Assembly: GCA_001598975.1 (NCBI GenBank)
Contig: BBXU01000474.1
Coordinates: 1-60,221, forward strand
Reading direction: 5' to 3'
DNA from: Parachlorella kessleri
Taxonomy: Eukaryota > Chlorophyta > Trebouxiophyceae > Chlorellales > Chlorellaceae
DNA length: 60,221 nucleotides
The notes beneath the pieces are model-generated. The model did no database searches and had not been told where the DNA came from. It saw nothing but the letters and a program-made list of their open reading frames with translations. The first letter of the stretch is position 1; each line of letters starts with the position of its first letter. Below are positions 44,101 to 56,863 of this stretch, piece by piece. The position numbers and the translations under genes were made by a program.

Positions 44101-47100
44101 AAAGCGAGCCACCAGGAGCAGCTGCAGAAGATTGCCAAGATGGAGGCCCAGCTGCAAGCGCTAGAGGACGGTGAGAAGGGGATGGGGAAGATATAAGGAG
44201 AGCTGTGTTGCTGACTTAGTCAATGTTAGCAGGTTGTGGTGTAGTAATATGAGTGCAAATGGTGTTAACTTGCTGGCAGGAGGCTTGGTAGGCAGTGCAG
44301 GAAGGCATACTCTCCCTGCTGTCTGGAAACTTTCTAGGCCAGTATCCTGGCACGAGGCAAAACAAGGTGGCAAACCGTAACCTTGTGGATGCCCACCAAT
44401 GCAGCACAGCCCACCATCATAGGCAGCGCTTGGGTTGGTAGGCACCTCAGCCCTGGGTTGTTGCCTTTGCAGCCAAGAAAGCGCTGGATGCCGAGCTCAA
44501 GAAGAAGCAGAAGGGCAAACTGAACCTGTCAGAGGAGCTGTACGAGGAGTACAACCGCATCAAGCAGGTGAGCCCATGTGTGTGACTGTTATGTCTGGCA
44601 GGGACTGTTGTGCATGCGAAGCTCATTTGAGTGCACTCCGCTTGGAAGACAATGGTTGACACTCAAGTGCTGCTGCGATCTCAAGATGGGCTGCAGCTAA
44701 GCCACCCATCCGCAACTCAATTGTGTGGCACCAAGTGGGAGGGGCATGCTTCAGGGAGGGGCTTTACAGCGTCTCCAACCTGTACTTACCCTTTGTAAAG
44801 CTGTACCTTCGTTCCAGCTGTGGTCCTGCATGCCCTACAGCAAGTATTGGGTGATGGTGGCAAGCAATGTACAGTGGCAAGCAACGTGCGAACAGCGGAG
44901 AGGTGGGGTGAACGGCACTGGCAGGGTTGGGTGCGGTTAGCGATGTTCTTGGTGTGCCCTAGCTTCCTGAGGGCACGGTGTGCGTGCACGGCTTGGGTGT
45001 ACTCTCACTCTTTGTCCCGCTGGGCTTGCTTATCCGGCAGGAGGTCGGCTCCAAGGTGTCCAAGGTGGAGGGCGAGCGCAGCGTGCTGCAGCAGAAGCTC
45101 AAGGCAGACGAGGAGGCGCTCGATGTCATCCAGAGCGCCCTAGGCTCCATAGAGGACCGCATCCGCCAGCTAGGTGGGAGCTTAGAGGTTGCCTTGATGG
45201 TGCTGCCTGGCCTGCTTGTATTGTACCGGTAGGGAAGGGTGGCGGCTGAGTGGTTCAAGCTGCAGGCATTCGAGGCAGTGTGTAGGAGTGAAAGGCAGTG
45301 GCTGAAGAGGTGGGCCCTTGCTAGGGATGGCGACCATCAGGATCTGAACAGGACATGCTGTGCATCTCCCTGAGGTTGTGGGACAGCAACGGGGGAGCTG
45401 AGTTGTTTGTTTTAAAGGCTGCTGCAGAGGAGGAATGGGAGGGGACCCATTCCAAGCAAGCGGACCTCGAGCAGCGCAGTAGCGAGGCTGAGGAGGAGCT
45501 GGCGGGCAAGAAGGGCCAACTGGAGAAGCTGAACACCGAGCGGCGGCGGGCAGACCACCTGGTGGGTGCTGGTTCCTAGGTATTGCAGGTGTATGTTGCG
45601 AGTACTGGGGCGCTACTGAGACGAAAGGAAAGGACCATACCCATATGTGAATGGTGGGGTATTGGGGCCCAGGGCGCAGGTCAGACGTTGCCGTAGCCAG
45701 CAGTGGAGCGTTTCTATCTGCATGCAGTTGGCCATCCGACGCGAGTTGCGCCCTATTCCCCTGTGCCCATCATCGCGTTTGACAACCTAGATTCCGCTGC
45801 ATGGACCTGCCCTGCACTCACAGCAGCTCCCTCACCTGTCCCCGCCGCTGTGCCTGCCTGTGCGGCGTGCAGCGAGAGAAGCTGCGCGCCCAGCTGGAGG
45901 AGGTGGAGGGCAAGCTGCGGGAGGCCAAGGCGGACCGCAAGGAGGACGAGCGGGACCAGAAGAAGGCAGCGGTGGTGGAGCAGCTGCGGAGGGAGATCCC
46001 AGGTGCGCCGGGGTTGCAACTTGCTGCTGGAGGGTTGTTAGGAGGAGAGGCGCTCGAGGGAGTTGGGATGGGGGCTATGGTGGTGGTCGCAGAGGCAGGG
46101 TGGGGGGCATTCCTGTGCTTGCTGGTATCGTAGTGCAAGCAACTTGTGTATGGATGTGCCAGCCCCTTCGTCTGCATTAAATGCATTGCAACGGGGGGCG
46201 GTCGGTCTCCAACAGTGATTCTTGCAGCATCTGCTTACGGCCCTGCCCTGCCGCGCTTGCAGGCGTGTTTGGGCGGGTGAGCCAGCTGTGCCATGCGCTG
46301 GACAACCGCAACAGCCTGGCGCTGTCTGTTGCCATGGGCAAGCATTTTGACTCAGTCGTCGTAGACACAGGTGGGTAGTCCTGCATTCGGGTGCGCGAAC
46401 TTCGCTTGACTACCCATATCGTACATCGCCACTCACCCAAGCCCTTCTGCAGCAAAAGGATATGGGTGAACCCTGCTTCACGCAGGGGAGATATTGTTGT
46501 ACTTAGAGGCATGGGTATTTCCACATGGCCACCATTGAGTGACAGGAGCATTCATGCCCTGTCGTATCTGCAGGCAAGACAGCAGCCAGCTGCATCAAGT
46601 ATCTGAAGGACAATCGAGTGGGAGAGCTGACATTCCTGCCCATAGACCAGGTCAAGGTGCGCCCCATCGATGAACCGTCTTTTTCTTTGATTATTTAAAG
46701 CTCGGTGTGTAAGTAGTACTTCCTGGGCTGCACCCATTTCACAATGTACCTGTGTCGTGTCAAGGCATTCTCAAGCCTCTGCTTCAACCCATGTCTGCCG
46801 CCTAGATGCTATATCACATGCAGGGGTCTTACTGCTAGCTGCACTGCACCCAAGCTGCAAATGCAGGTCAAGCCTGTCGACCACCGGCTGCAGCAGAGCG
46901 GGCGGGGGCAGGCGAAGCTGGCCATTGAGCTGGTGGAGTTTGATAAGTCTGTTGAGCGGGCCATGCAATTCGTGTTCCAGTGAGTGAACCTGCTGCAAGC
47001 CATGGCTTGGCTGCCCATCCTGAACCGCCAGTGAACTTGAGGGGTGTGACAGAGGGGAACAGCGTTCGCTTGGAGCCAGGGTCACTTGCTTAGGTAGCGC

Positions 47101-50100
47101 TGGCAGCTTGGAGCTGGTTGGTAGGCAAGCAATATGTGTTACTCTCCGGTCACGAGTACCGGAAACCCCGCTCTGTAATGCCCTGCTGCCCATGCTCAGG
47201 AACACGCTGATCTGTGAGACGGTGGAGCTCGCGCGGCAGCTGGCATTTGGCGGGCCTGAGAGGCACCGGGTCAGTGGGTGCAGAGCCCTGTGTGCAGCTG
47301 ATGCTGCATCAGCCCCTGTCTTCCCCTGTCATTGCATCTGTTGCAGCCTGATGCTTGCCGCCTCCCGAAGTGTGCTCCTGTGCCAGCCTGTTTGTATGCG
47401 CTGGACCTTGAACGGCAGCTGGCAATGAGTCCACCTGGAGATGAGGAGAAAAGACTGAAGTGGTAACCGTCTGCTTCTTGGCTCATGTGCCTGCTGTCGT
47501 CAGGTGGTGGCCATGAGTGGCACGCTGTTTGAGAAGAGCGGCATGATCAGCGGCGGCCGCAACTCCGCCATGGAGCTCAAGGCGGCCAGGCTGGACAGCA
47601 GGCTTGTAGATGGGCTCAAAAAGGTGGGAGACAGGTGGTGCCCAGTTGCCTTGAGTCGTTCTTTGAGCTTTGCCCCATATAGAAAATAGAGACTTTTCAC
47701 GACGCTGAATAATTGTCGCCGGCCTCCCTGCCGGGCCCGGTAGGTGCCTCCTTCTGTTTGCTGGTCCCATTTAGGCAAGAACGGGAAAAGTTATGGCTTG
47801 CTGAGTTACATCATGAGGCGCGTAGCGACTGAGGGCATGCAGAATTTAATACGCACCTACCTGCGGTGGACAGGTCGACCTGACCATGCTGCTGCCTGCA
47901 ACTTATCCTTACTGCAGGAGCGTGACAAGTACCAAGGGGAGCTGGAGCAGCTACCGAGCCTGCGCCAAGCCATGGAGGAGCAGCAGGCTGTGCAGAATGA
48001 CATCAGGTGAGGCATGTGACACAGCAGACGACAAGCATGGCTGCCCAGCTAACAGAGCCCTCTTGGAAGGGACGGAGTAGGTCTGCGGCAATGATTGTCG
48101 CACCTGGAAGACTTGCCGTGGCCTCTCCTACACTGCAGCCATGCATGGCGCAGCCAGCAGCAGCAGTAGTGGCATTGATAGACAGCAAGAGCGTGACCTG
48201 CTGTCGCCCTTACATGTATAATCTGCCAGCGGCGCTGACATGGTTCCCTTCTACCGGGATGTATGGCTGCAGCAAGCTCGACCACGCGCTTACCTTGCTG
48301 CGAGCCGAGATTAAGGTCGCAGCGCAGAAGCTGGGCGGCAATGCCAAGCATGTGGAAGCCTTGAAAAAGGTAAGTGAGCTCTTAGCCAGACTTGGACTAC
48401 CTGACGCACACTACAGCCTGGGCCATCTCGCTATGCACCCTGCTCGTTTAAGCGTGGAACTGGGCAAGTTGACAAGGTGGTGACGAGCAAGTTGACAAGG
48501 TGGTGACGACCCAACGCTTGTGGCTGAATACAAAGTTGATTAAGTGATGACAAGTCAATCACACACTGAGCATGCAGCTTGTAATTGCTTGTTTCCTGAC
48601 AGCAGTGTGTGAAGCTACAATGCATTGCCTGCAGGAGCGGCAGTCCAAGCTGCCTGAGCAGCAGCGGCTGCAGCGGCAGATAGAAGAGCGGCAGAAGCAG
48701 GTGGATCAGCTCACGGGGCGGCGAGATGAGATTGCGGATCGACTGTTCAAGTCTTTTAGCAAGTAAGGCATCCGATAGCTGCACACTCTGCAGCGCTGGT
48801 CCCTCTCCTCCTTCTCAACTGGCTTGTGAGTCTAGCAGTCTAGTCAGCGTACTGCCACCTGATTATCTGCCATGATCCCCCCCAAGTGGAGCCAACAGAA
48901 AGCCAGGATGTACTACTGGCTTGTAAGGATCTGGTATTATAAGGACACCTGAGGCCGGCACTGGGTACACCCAGGGATACCCCGTTGGGAATGTTGCCAC
49001 CTCCTGCAGCCAGATGGATGTCAACCAGATGGAGCATTGTCTTATGGAGGAAGTTTACGGCTCGCAATTCCAATGGTTGCCTGTTTTACAGGAAAGTGGG
49101 TGTGAAGAACATCCGTGAGTATGAGGAGACCCAGCTGAAGGAAGTGGAGGAGGCCATGCAGGAGAAGAGGGACTTGGGAAAATGGGTGCGTCGGTTGATG
49201 AGTTTGGCTTGTGCTCAAAGTCCCTATGTTCGCCAACAGTTGCTGGGCAGTGTAAATCCTTTACCTGCCTGCAACGCTGTGGCTAGCACCTGCCTACTTT
49301 GGGCCCGGCTGTTGCATCTGGTGGGGCAGAGGGGCTCGCACACAGTCGGCCAGAAGTGAATTTGTTGCACCCGCACAGCACCCCATAACCAGCTGGGCTG
49401 GATGCCGCCAGGCAGCTGCGTCAAGTTTGGTGTGAATCACTCGCCGCTCAGAAGGGGCACTGCTGGTTACAGGAGCACCCCTTCGCCTAGCATAGCCTGC
49501 GCAAGTCGTACCTTAACAAGTTGATTTCCCTGCTTGCCCGCCTGCAGTTGTCTAATGTACGCAACCAGCTGGACTACGAGCGCAAGAACAACAAGGAGGC
49601 TGCCGTGGCACAGAAGGAGGCGGCGCTGCAGCAGCTGAGAGAGGAACTGGAGCAGCTGCAGCAGGTGGGAGGCCGAGGCGCGGCGTGCTTAAGGGACGGG
49701 CTGGGGTGGGCTGCGGTGGTACACATTCTGTTGGGTTCAAGATAGGGAAAGTATCTGGCGTGAGGGTGGTGAGGTGCAGGCAGGCAGGCCAGGCTTCAGT
49801 CGGCTGCCCTGTCTGTTGGCCCACTGCCTGCCAGGGTGTGCCCACCTCTATGCTTGACAGCCACCCGTTCTGTACAGAGAGGTCGGTGAATGGCTCTGGA
49901 CATCCCAGGTTCCCAGCCTTGTATGAACTTCTGGAACCACCCTTGGATTTGTGGTTCAGCCGAATGTTCGGCCCTTACTGACTTGCCTGTTTGACACATG
50001 TTTCCCACCCTGCTGCTGCTCCCTTGCAGGAGGAAGAGCAGCTCAAGTCAGCCAATGAGGCGGTGCAGCAGGAGCTGGAGGGGCTGAGCCAGCAGCTGGC

Positions 50101-53100
50101 AGAGCTCAAGGCGCAGCAGGACGGGGTGCTGGCAGAGATAAATGAGCTCAAGAAGGCAGCAGCGCAGCACGGCACCCAGGGTACGTGTCTTGCCTGGCTG
50201 GTGAAAGTAGATGACGCTTGTCTGGCCGCACTTGTGCCATGAATTATGTAGTCACAAGCATTTCTGGGTCACATCCCTGCCAAGCCTGCGCTGGCTGTGA
50301 GACTCACTCCGAACTGTTGTGAGGCATGACAGGGGGTGCCCCAGGGTCCCTTTGGGCACGCGTAGCCTTCGAGCTATGGGACGCCAGGCAGGTCGAGAAG
50401 CAAGGGTTGCTTATGCCACAGGAGGTCCATGCTTTCACCTTGGCAATGTCACTGACAGCCAGCTTGGCCAATGCTGCAGTGGCTAAGTATCAGCGAGCCA
50501 TTGGCGATGCCGAGGGGTCCAGCCAGCGATTGCGTGCCTCGCTGGCGGAGACTGCTGAGAAGGCAACCATGGATGCCGTCACGCTGCCTACCCTGGAAAG
50601 TGAGTAGGGCTGGCAGGAGCTTCATCTAAGTTGCAAGCGGTGTGGCTTGTAGCTTGTGATGACTTGTAAGGCAGACCACGCAGGCCTACAACTTTACTTC
50701 GGCAGCTGGGTATCTTGACTTGGAAGCTCCCTGTTGCATGTTCCATGGTAAGTTGCTAGTCAACGAGATGGTGGCATGCAGGCGAGGACATAGAGGAGGA
50801 CGAAGAAGAGGAGCGCATGGAGGTTGAAGAGGCAGGGCCCAGCACAGCAGCGGCGTCTCAAGGGAGCAAAGGTGATCTTGCATGTGCCATTGGCCAGACT
50901 CACTCCTTGCAGCGTGTCTCCTCCGTCGCCCGGCACGTGCGTTCTCATCCTCTTTGGTTAATGAGGGTTTGGGAAGCTCCGCTGGTCCCAAGCTCAGGAC
51001 ACCACCGCAGCCACCTGGGTACCTCCCTTGCAGACTGCGTGTGCGCTCAGGAGTCGGCTGGCCCTTAATCACAGCTTAGTCAAAGCAGGCACAACCGAGC
51101 AGCGAAGTGTCTACTGCCCTTTTCACTCCTGAAGCCCTTCGCTGTCTGCAGTGCGCTATGACTTCGCGGCCCTCACACGGGAGCAGACCAAGACCGAGGG
51201 GCAGCGGGAGCGGCAGCGCATGGACCAGGACATGCGGCAAACAATAGAAGACATACAGCAGCAGCTGAGCAAGCTGGCGCCTAACCTGAAGGTGGGGCAC
51301 ATGGTGGAGGGAGTCCTTGCTCGGCTTGGGTGCAGCACAGAACGCATGGTTACTGGAAAATAGTGAGTGGACTGTCTGGCATTCCCATGCGTCCCTCCTC
51401 CTCAGCTATGGCCAAACGTGGAGGCTATGTCCGTCTTATTCGGCATGTGGCACCAGGCTTGCTGCCGAGAATCCCACATGCTGCCTGGTCAAGGGCTAGG
51501 CCTCGCCTCTGGATGCGCTTTGACCATGTGGCCCGTTGAAGTGACCAAGTTGAGTAAGTCTACAGCTCTGACTGCCAGGCGATGCGCACCGTTCTTTTTT
51601 GATCCCATTTCTGCAGGCAGTGGATCAGTTTGAGGCGGTGAAGGCCAAGGAGAAGGAGCAGGCTGAGGAGCTGGAGGCGGCAAGGGGAGAGGCGCGGGCG
51701 GCCACAGGTGTGACTCTGTCAGGCGTGGCTGAAGTGGCACTGGATCTGCTGAGGCTGGGGCGTTTGGTGAGAGCACCCCGTTCAGGGCCACTGTTACCTG
51801 CCAGTTGCATCTACGGTGGAACTGTTGTACAGCTGGAACGTAGTGATACCTCCATTGGGCACAAATCTAACTGCGGTGACTTTGGCGGCTTGCCCGATGC
51901 GCTGCAGACGCCTTCAATGCGGTGCGGCAGAAGCGGTATGACTTGTTCCAGGCGGCATTTGAGCACGTGTCGAGACAAATAGATCCCATTTACAAGGTGG
52001 GTGGAAAGGGTGGTGAAGCTCCATGTGTTATTGTGCTCGGCACCGGTTGCAGGCAGTGCCTCATGCAGCCTGCTACTTCGCATGCCAGGAACTTTGTACT
52101 GCTGCACACTAAAAGTATTCAGAGCCACTGTGAAAATCGTTTATGAGTAGCCAATGCTTCACCACGATCCCCCCAGTGCCCTTGCATGGTATGGATGCAA
52201 GCAAGGTGTGTCGCTGCACTGCAGTCAGAGCCATGTGGAGGTCGTCACCTCCCTTGGGACTATTGGCAGCTGCCCCAGTGGCAGGTTTACAACAAGCATG
52301 CCTGTTGCAAATGCCCCTTGACCGCAGTACACGTACCTGTCCTGCCGTCGCAGGAGTTGACGCGTAGCAGCCACCATGCGCTGGGTGGGCAGGCCTACAT
52401 GTCCCTGGAGAACAGCGAGGAGCCGTTCCTGGGGGGCATCAAGTACAACGCCATGCCACCAGGCAAGCGCTACCGAGAGATGGACCAGCTGTCGGGCGGA
52501 GAGAAGACAGTGGCGGCGCTGGCGCTGCTGTTTGCCATTCACAGGTGGGACCGCTTGGAAGCAGTGCGTACAGGTGTTATGCTGGAGGGGCAGGCTTGCT
52601 GGCAACGTTGGTTGCTAGCCGCCGGTCATGTTACGGTTGGGCTGCGAGAGGGAGGGGTCAGGGCATGGCTCAGCGTGGAAGGAAATGAGGAGACCCATTC
52701 CAGCGTGGCACCTGAGCGTGCTGCAGTGCTTTATGCCCTGCATTGTGGGCCTGACTTGCCTGCAGCTACCAGCCGTCGCCATTCTTTGTGCTGGATGAGA
52801 TTGACGCCGCGCTGGACGCCACCAACGTGGTGCGGGTGGCAACCTTCATGCGGCACATGACACGGCAAACCACCCCCGGCAGCTTCCAGGTGCAGCAGGG
52901 CAGGCAGGGTATGGGCAGCGCCCCGGGCCGCTGGGAGGTTTTATGGACAGGGGTGATGCACATCCTACGAGCGGCAGGGCAACGCGTGTGAAACCATGCC
53001 ATGAGGCTGCAAGTGCACTGGAAGGCTTGGACATGAATGCCACTTGGGTACGATGTGCGGCAGTCAGGTTTTCTAGGTAAATAGTACAGTTCAGGACCCC

Positions 53101-53304
53101 AGGCCCAGGCTTGGTTTGCCTGCAGTGCTGTCTGGTATTCTTCACAATCCCCCGCCGCTCTTATCTGCCTGCTTGCAGGGCATTGTGATCTCTCTGAAGG
53201 ACACATTTTACGAGAAGGCAGACGCCCTGGTGGGCGTGTGCAAGGACAGCGAGCGCGGCTGCAGTGCCACCTACACCTTTGACCTCAACCGCTTTGATGA
53301 CTGA
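41173..53304 (+). CDS. SMC1: Cohesin subunit SMC1
   Basis: 32 exons give 1243 residues (human SMC1A 1233): 41173-41200, 41460-41694, 41949-42159, 42376-42462, 42757-42841, 43023-43087, 43317-43439, 43640-43750, 44017-44170, 44473-44567, 45041-45173, 45428-45561, 45873-46002, 46263-46370, 46574-46656, 46867-46979, 47200-47269, 47504-47623, 47918-48006, 48273-48369, 48635-48762, 49092-49185, 49548-49664, 50030-50180, 50480-50599, 50782-50871, 51152-51291, 51617-51707, 51908-51996, 52354-52544, 52766-52889, 53179-53304. Walker A is GPNGSGKS at 44-51. Coiled coils flank the hinge at about 530-655 ([24 protein letters not shown]). The signature LSGGE is at 1143-1147 and Walker [13 protein letters not shown] begins at 1167. 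It pairs with SMC3 in the cohesin ring for sister-chromatid cohesion. [11 protein letters not shown] and the hinge identify SMC1 rather than SMC2-4. All catalytic motifs are intact. Confidence 0.96.
48464..48508. repeat. 22-bp direct repeat, two copies
   Basis: GCAAGTTGACAAGGTGGTGA is repeated with a 22-base period in an SMC1 intron (after exon 48273-48369), with a degenerate third copy just after. A simple slippage duplication with no coding effect. Confidence 0.75.
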
Positions 53305-54155
53305 GACAGCGTGATTGACAGTGCGGCGGCGGAAGCTTGGCCGCCTTGCGGAAGGCACCTGGGTGCTGCGGTCTGGCTGGGTGGAGGAACAAAGACAGGG
53401 ATGTGAGCCGGCCAAGACATGGGCCTAGCCATAGAGCCAGGGGGGTTGGTTGACGAGTCTTTGTCTCACGCCTTGAGCGACCGAGCCACCCACTTGTAGA
53501 CTGCGCGTACTGTTTACTTTCGAACTTTCTGTACTTCCGTACTCCTCTACGTTCTGCTCCGTGTATAACTTTGCATGTACATTTGGATCCGTCATGGCCA
53601 GTTCAAAGTTTGCTACCACTGTTACCGGAGTTTTTATAAAATCACGAGTACGTAAAGAAGTTCAAGGGTGTTTAGAAATACTTGCCAGCAATGCATTTTT
53701 GCACAAGCTACCCCGAGCATAGGTAAACACTCTACAGGGCAAGATGGCCATACAGATAGCCCGAGCACACATGCTGACGGCCATGCTCAAAGGACTGTCT
53801 TGCACCTTGGATGTGCAGTGCGCCATCACCAAGCAAACGCATGCAATGCCAGCTCAGAAGTACTACCTACGAAGTCATCCTTACCTTGCCCAATACGAAT
53901 GGAAACAGCTACCTAGCCCTACAGAGCAGCCAACGTGGCATGTGTCCCAGCCTAGCCTAGCCTATAACCTGCCCCATCGAACCCAGTCCGCCTAGGTCAC
54001 AACAACATCGCAGCAGCTCGACAACCGGAAAAAGTCAGTTAGACATCCGAAGAAACCACCAAGGCACCTACTGACAGCAAGGAAGTACACTTATACACAG
54101 CAGGGTCTGACGCATCGTCGCCACGGATGACAAGAACAGCCAGCCTGCACCTTCC
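53305..54155. other. Intergenic between convergent SMC1 and MgtE genes
   Basis: 850 bases. It contains both 3' UTRs and some short frames without splice support. No RNA gene or repeat recognised. Confidence 0.45.
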
Positions 54156-56070
54156 TCAAATCTTCAAAATCCACTTGGCTGCAGCAGGAGCAAGGCATCA
54201 AGTCAGCATGTAGCAGGGTCGTGTAAGGCGCTGCTGTCCCTGGTGCCTGCCAGCAACTGCGCAGCCAGGCACTTTCAGGCGCACATATCACCTACTATTG
54301 GTAACTCATACCCACCTATCAAGAAGTAGATGACCAAGCCGCTGCTATCAACCACGGTTGTCATCAGCGGCGCGCTTGTCACCGCAGGATTAAACCTGCA
54401 GGGACAGACATCTCTGTTACGGCTTCTGCTGGACAACTGTAAACCTTGGACGTATACCTTGCCACGATATAGCCATGAATTACGCATTGTGAATGCAACA
54501 GAAAAATATTATGCTATGCACTATGAATGCAACAGAATGTATGCATAGAGCTTTAGATCACGGAGCAGTCGAGCCAGGGTGCAGGTGACACAAACCCTGA
54601 CCGTACACAAGCGGTGAGGGAACCACTCACCCAAACCTAGCAGATAACAAGGGGAAAACTCCGCCGAGGATGTTTGCCCAGATGGACACAACCTGCACAC
54701 ACAAAGATGCACAGCTCAATTTGCTTTTACTGGACACTAGAAGCCTCCCCTCCAGAGATGATCAGCAGGGTAGATGCACACCCAATCCAGCATGTGCATG
54801 GCTGCCCCGCTGGGCAGTAGTGTGCGGCCTGGGTCCCGATGTGCTAGTCATGAGGAGAGGCAGCCTGCAGGATCTATGCAGGAGCGCCAGGGTACGATTC
54901 AGAGAGCCCGCATCTTTAAGGGCATCATGGCGGGCAGCTACTCACCGGGAGAGCAATGGCAACGGTGAGACCCACTTCACTGCTCATGCCCGACCAAAGA
55001 AACGAGAAAACAAATATGAGCAGGCCCAGGCCTCCGCCCATTACTGCCCCAGCTATTGCCTCTTTCTGTATCACCAGCAGGACGTCGCTGGGCCGCAACT
55101 GGCCCAGCGCCAGCGCTCTGCAGCAGCATAACATACCATAGGCGCTACTCTCATCAGAAACTGTGGCCGGGTGCTTGAGCAAAGTACAGCTTCCACGTAC
55201 TGCCTCCCGTCACCACACATCATCAAACCTATCGCTTGCACGCTACTGTGGACACAACAGCTCAGTCACCTTCCAAGGCACGCAACAGAACTTGACTGGA
55301 GAGCCATATGGATGCTGCCATAGGCAGCCTGCCAGCAGGCCAAATGCCTTGCCTTGCCCTGGGTGCGTACCTAATGACAGTGGCGTTACTCTGGCTGCCA
55401 GTATTGCCGCCGTGCCCTATCAATAACGGCACAAAGTAGGAGAGCGCTACGTGATCTCTCAGTATGCTCTCAAAGGCCTCCACCACCACTGCCGCCACCA
55501 TCAGGCCCGCAAAGAACACCAGCAGCCAGCCCCAGCGCGCCTTGATCAAGTCTACAACCGTGTCCCTCCTGCAACACACAAGGAAGTACAACGGTGAAGG
55601 GGTTGATGTGCCTGCGGTGGCATAGGTGTTGCACTGGCAGCAGTGTAGCGGCCAGTAGCGGCCCTGCTTAGACCTCCCCCACTGGCCGACCACAAAGGCT
55701 TGTATTGCCCACCGGCCAGTTTGTCGCAGACACTCTAAGAGTCAAGGCCAGCGGCTGCCGCTGAAAGGCCTGGCAGACCTCGGTATTGGTGCATATATCA
55801 CCGCCACCCACCCCAGCACTGTCGGCTCATGCTACTGACATATATATGCCCCCGCCCAGGGCACTGTCTCCTTCCTGCGCAGCAACTCCCTACCCACTTG
55901 TAGTTCTCGTTATTGCTGTCCGCATTGTCTAACTCCAAGGAGAGCGCCATCTTCTCAAACTCCTTGTCTAACTCCAAGGAGAGCGCCATCTTCTCAAACT
56001 CCTTGCCGTTCTTGCCGTCTTGGGACTTGGGCGAGCGAGGGACAATCTGCAATGTCACTCCTGCGCCCAT
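54156..56070 (-). CDS. MgtE/SLC41-type magnesium transporter
   Basis: Six - strand exons (55898-56070, 55371-55568, 54946-55117, 54631-54692, 54316-54395, 54156-54178) give 235 residues from the ATG at 56070. The MgtE membrane domain is complete with five hydrophobic segments. Key motifs are SYFVPLLIGHGGNTGSQSNA (the GGNxGSQ family hallmark), VVSIWANILGGVFPLL and APLMTTVVDSSGLVIYFLIA, whose Asp matches the pore Mg2+-site Asp of bacterial MgtE. The cytosolic N and CBS domains of bacterial MgtE are absent, as in many eukaryotic members. The N-terminal exon has an in-frame 39-bp duplication (KEFEKMALSLELD twice). The same frame is open upstream to about 56215 without another ATG, so an earlier spliced exon could add residues. 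The last coding exon is only 23 nt. Confidence 0.82.
55925..56005. repeat. 39-bp tandem duplication inside a coding exon
   Basis: Two exact copies with a 39-base period in the first MgtE exon. The period is a multiple of three, so it adds 13 residues without a frameshift. Confidence 0.9.
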
Positions 56071-56539
56071 GGGTTGGTATGGCCCTGCCTGGGGAGCAGC
56101 CCAATAAGGGTGCCCTCCTTGTTGCCGCTGCGCCACGGTACGACTGACTTCGTGCCCAGGAACCACGCGGTCCGCTGGGTGCTCAATGATGACTGGCAAG
56201 AATGGGCTAGACCAAAGCCTTCAAGTAGATATTCCAGGAAAAAATACGTTAAAAAATCCAAGCAGGGCACAGTCAGTTCCCACAGTCAGGAGCCAGTCCA
56301 AAGTGGTTGGGGTCCAAGCTTGAAAATCAGTTCACACACAGCTCACAGAGCGAAGCACTCCCCCCACATTCACTCTGTCCCAAAGTGATGCGAACCTGTA
56401 GATTGTCTTTTCGCTATCATAGATCCTTCAATAAGTTTGCTTGCCCACCATGACACTGCTCGCATGCATCATCCCATGTTGGAGCCTGGCATCCTGGACT
56501 CGGAGATAGCCACCTCGCCAGTGCAACTTAGCTGCCATC
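56071..56539. promoter_or_regulatory. Divergent promoter region, MgtE / CDK5RAP1
   Basis: About 470 bases between the two chosen ATGs on opposite strands; part may be 5' exon of MgtE, since its frame stays open to about 56215. No TATA box or palindromic site stands out. Confidence 0.4.
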
Positions 56540-56831
56540 ATGTTGTATAGGGCTCCCCAGAGGCTGGCAGACTTGCACAGGGCTAATGCCTGCATCTTCC
56601 TCCACTGTGGGGCCAGCTTGGGCACCCTGGCTGCCCAAGCAGAGCAGGGTCCCGCTCCCGAGACCCTGTCCAGCAGCACCAGCAGGCAAACTCTCAGCAC
56701 GCCAACTCCTGACAACAGGCTGGCTGAGGGCATTCCCGGCCTCAAGGAGTTTCTGCGGCGCCCCGCTGGCGCCAACTCTGCAAGCACAAGCCTTGATGGA
56801 GCGGGGCCCACGGCAGCAGCGGGCCCAGGGT

Positions 56832-56863
<32 letters not shown>

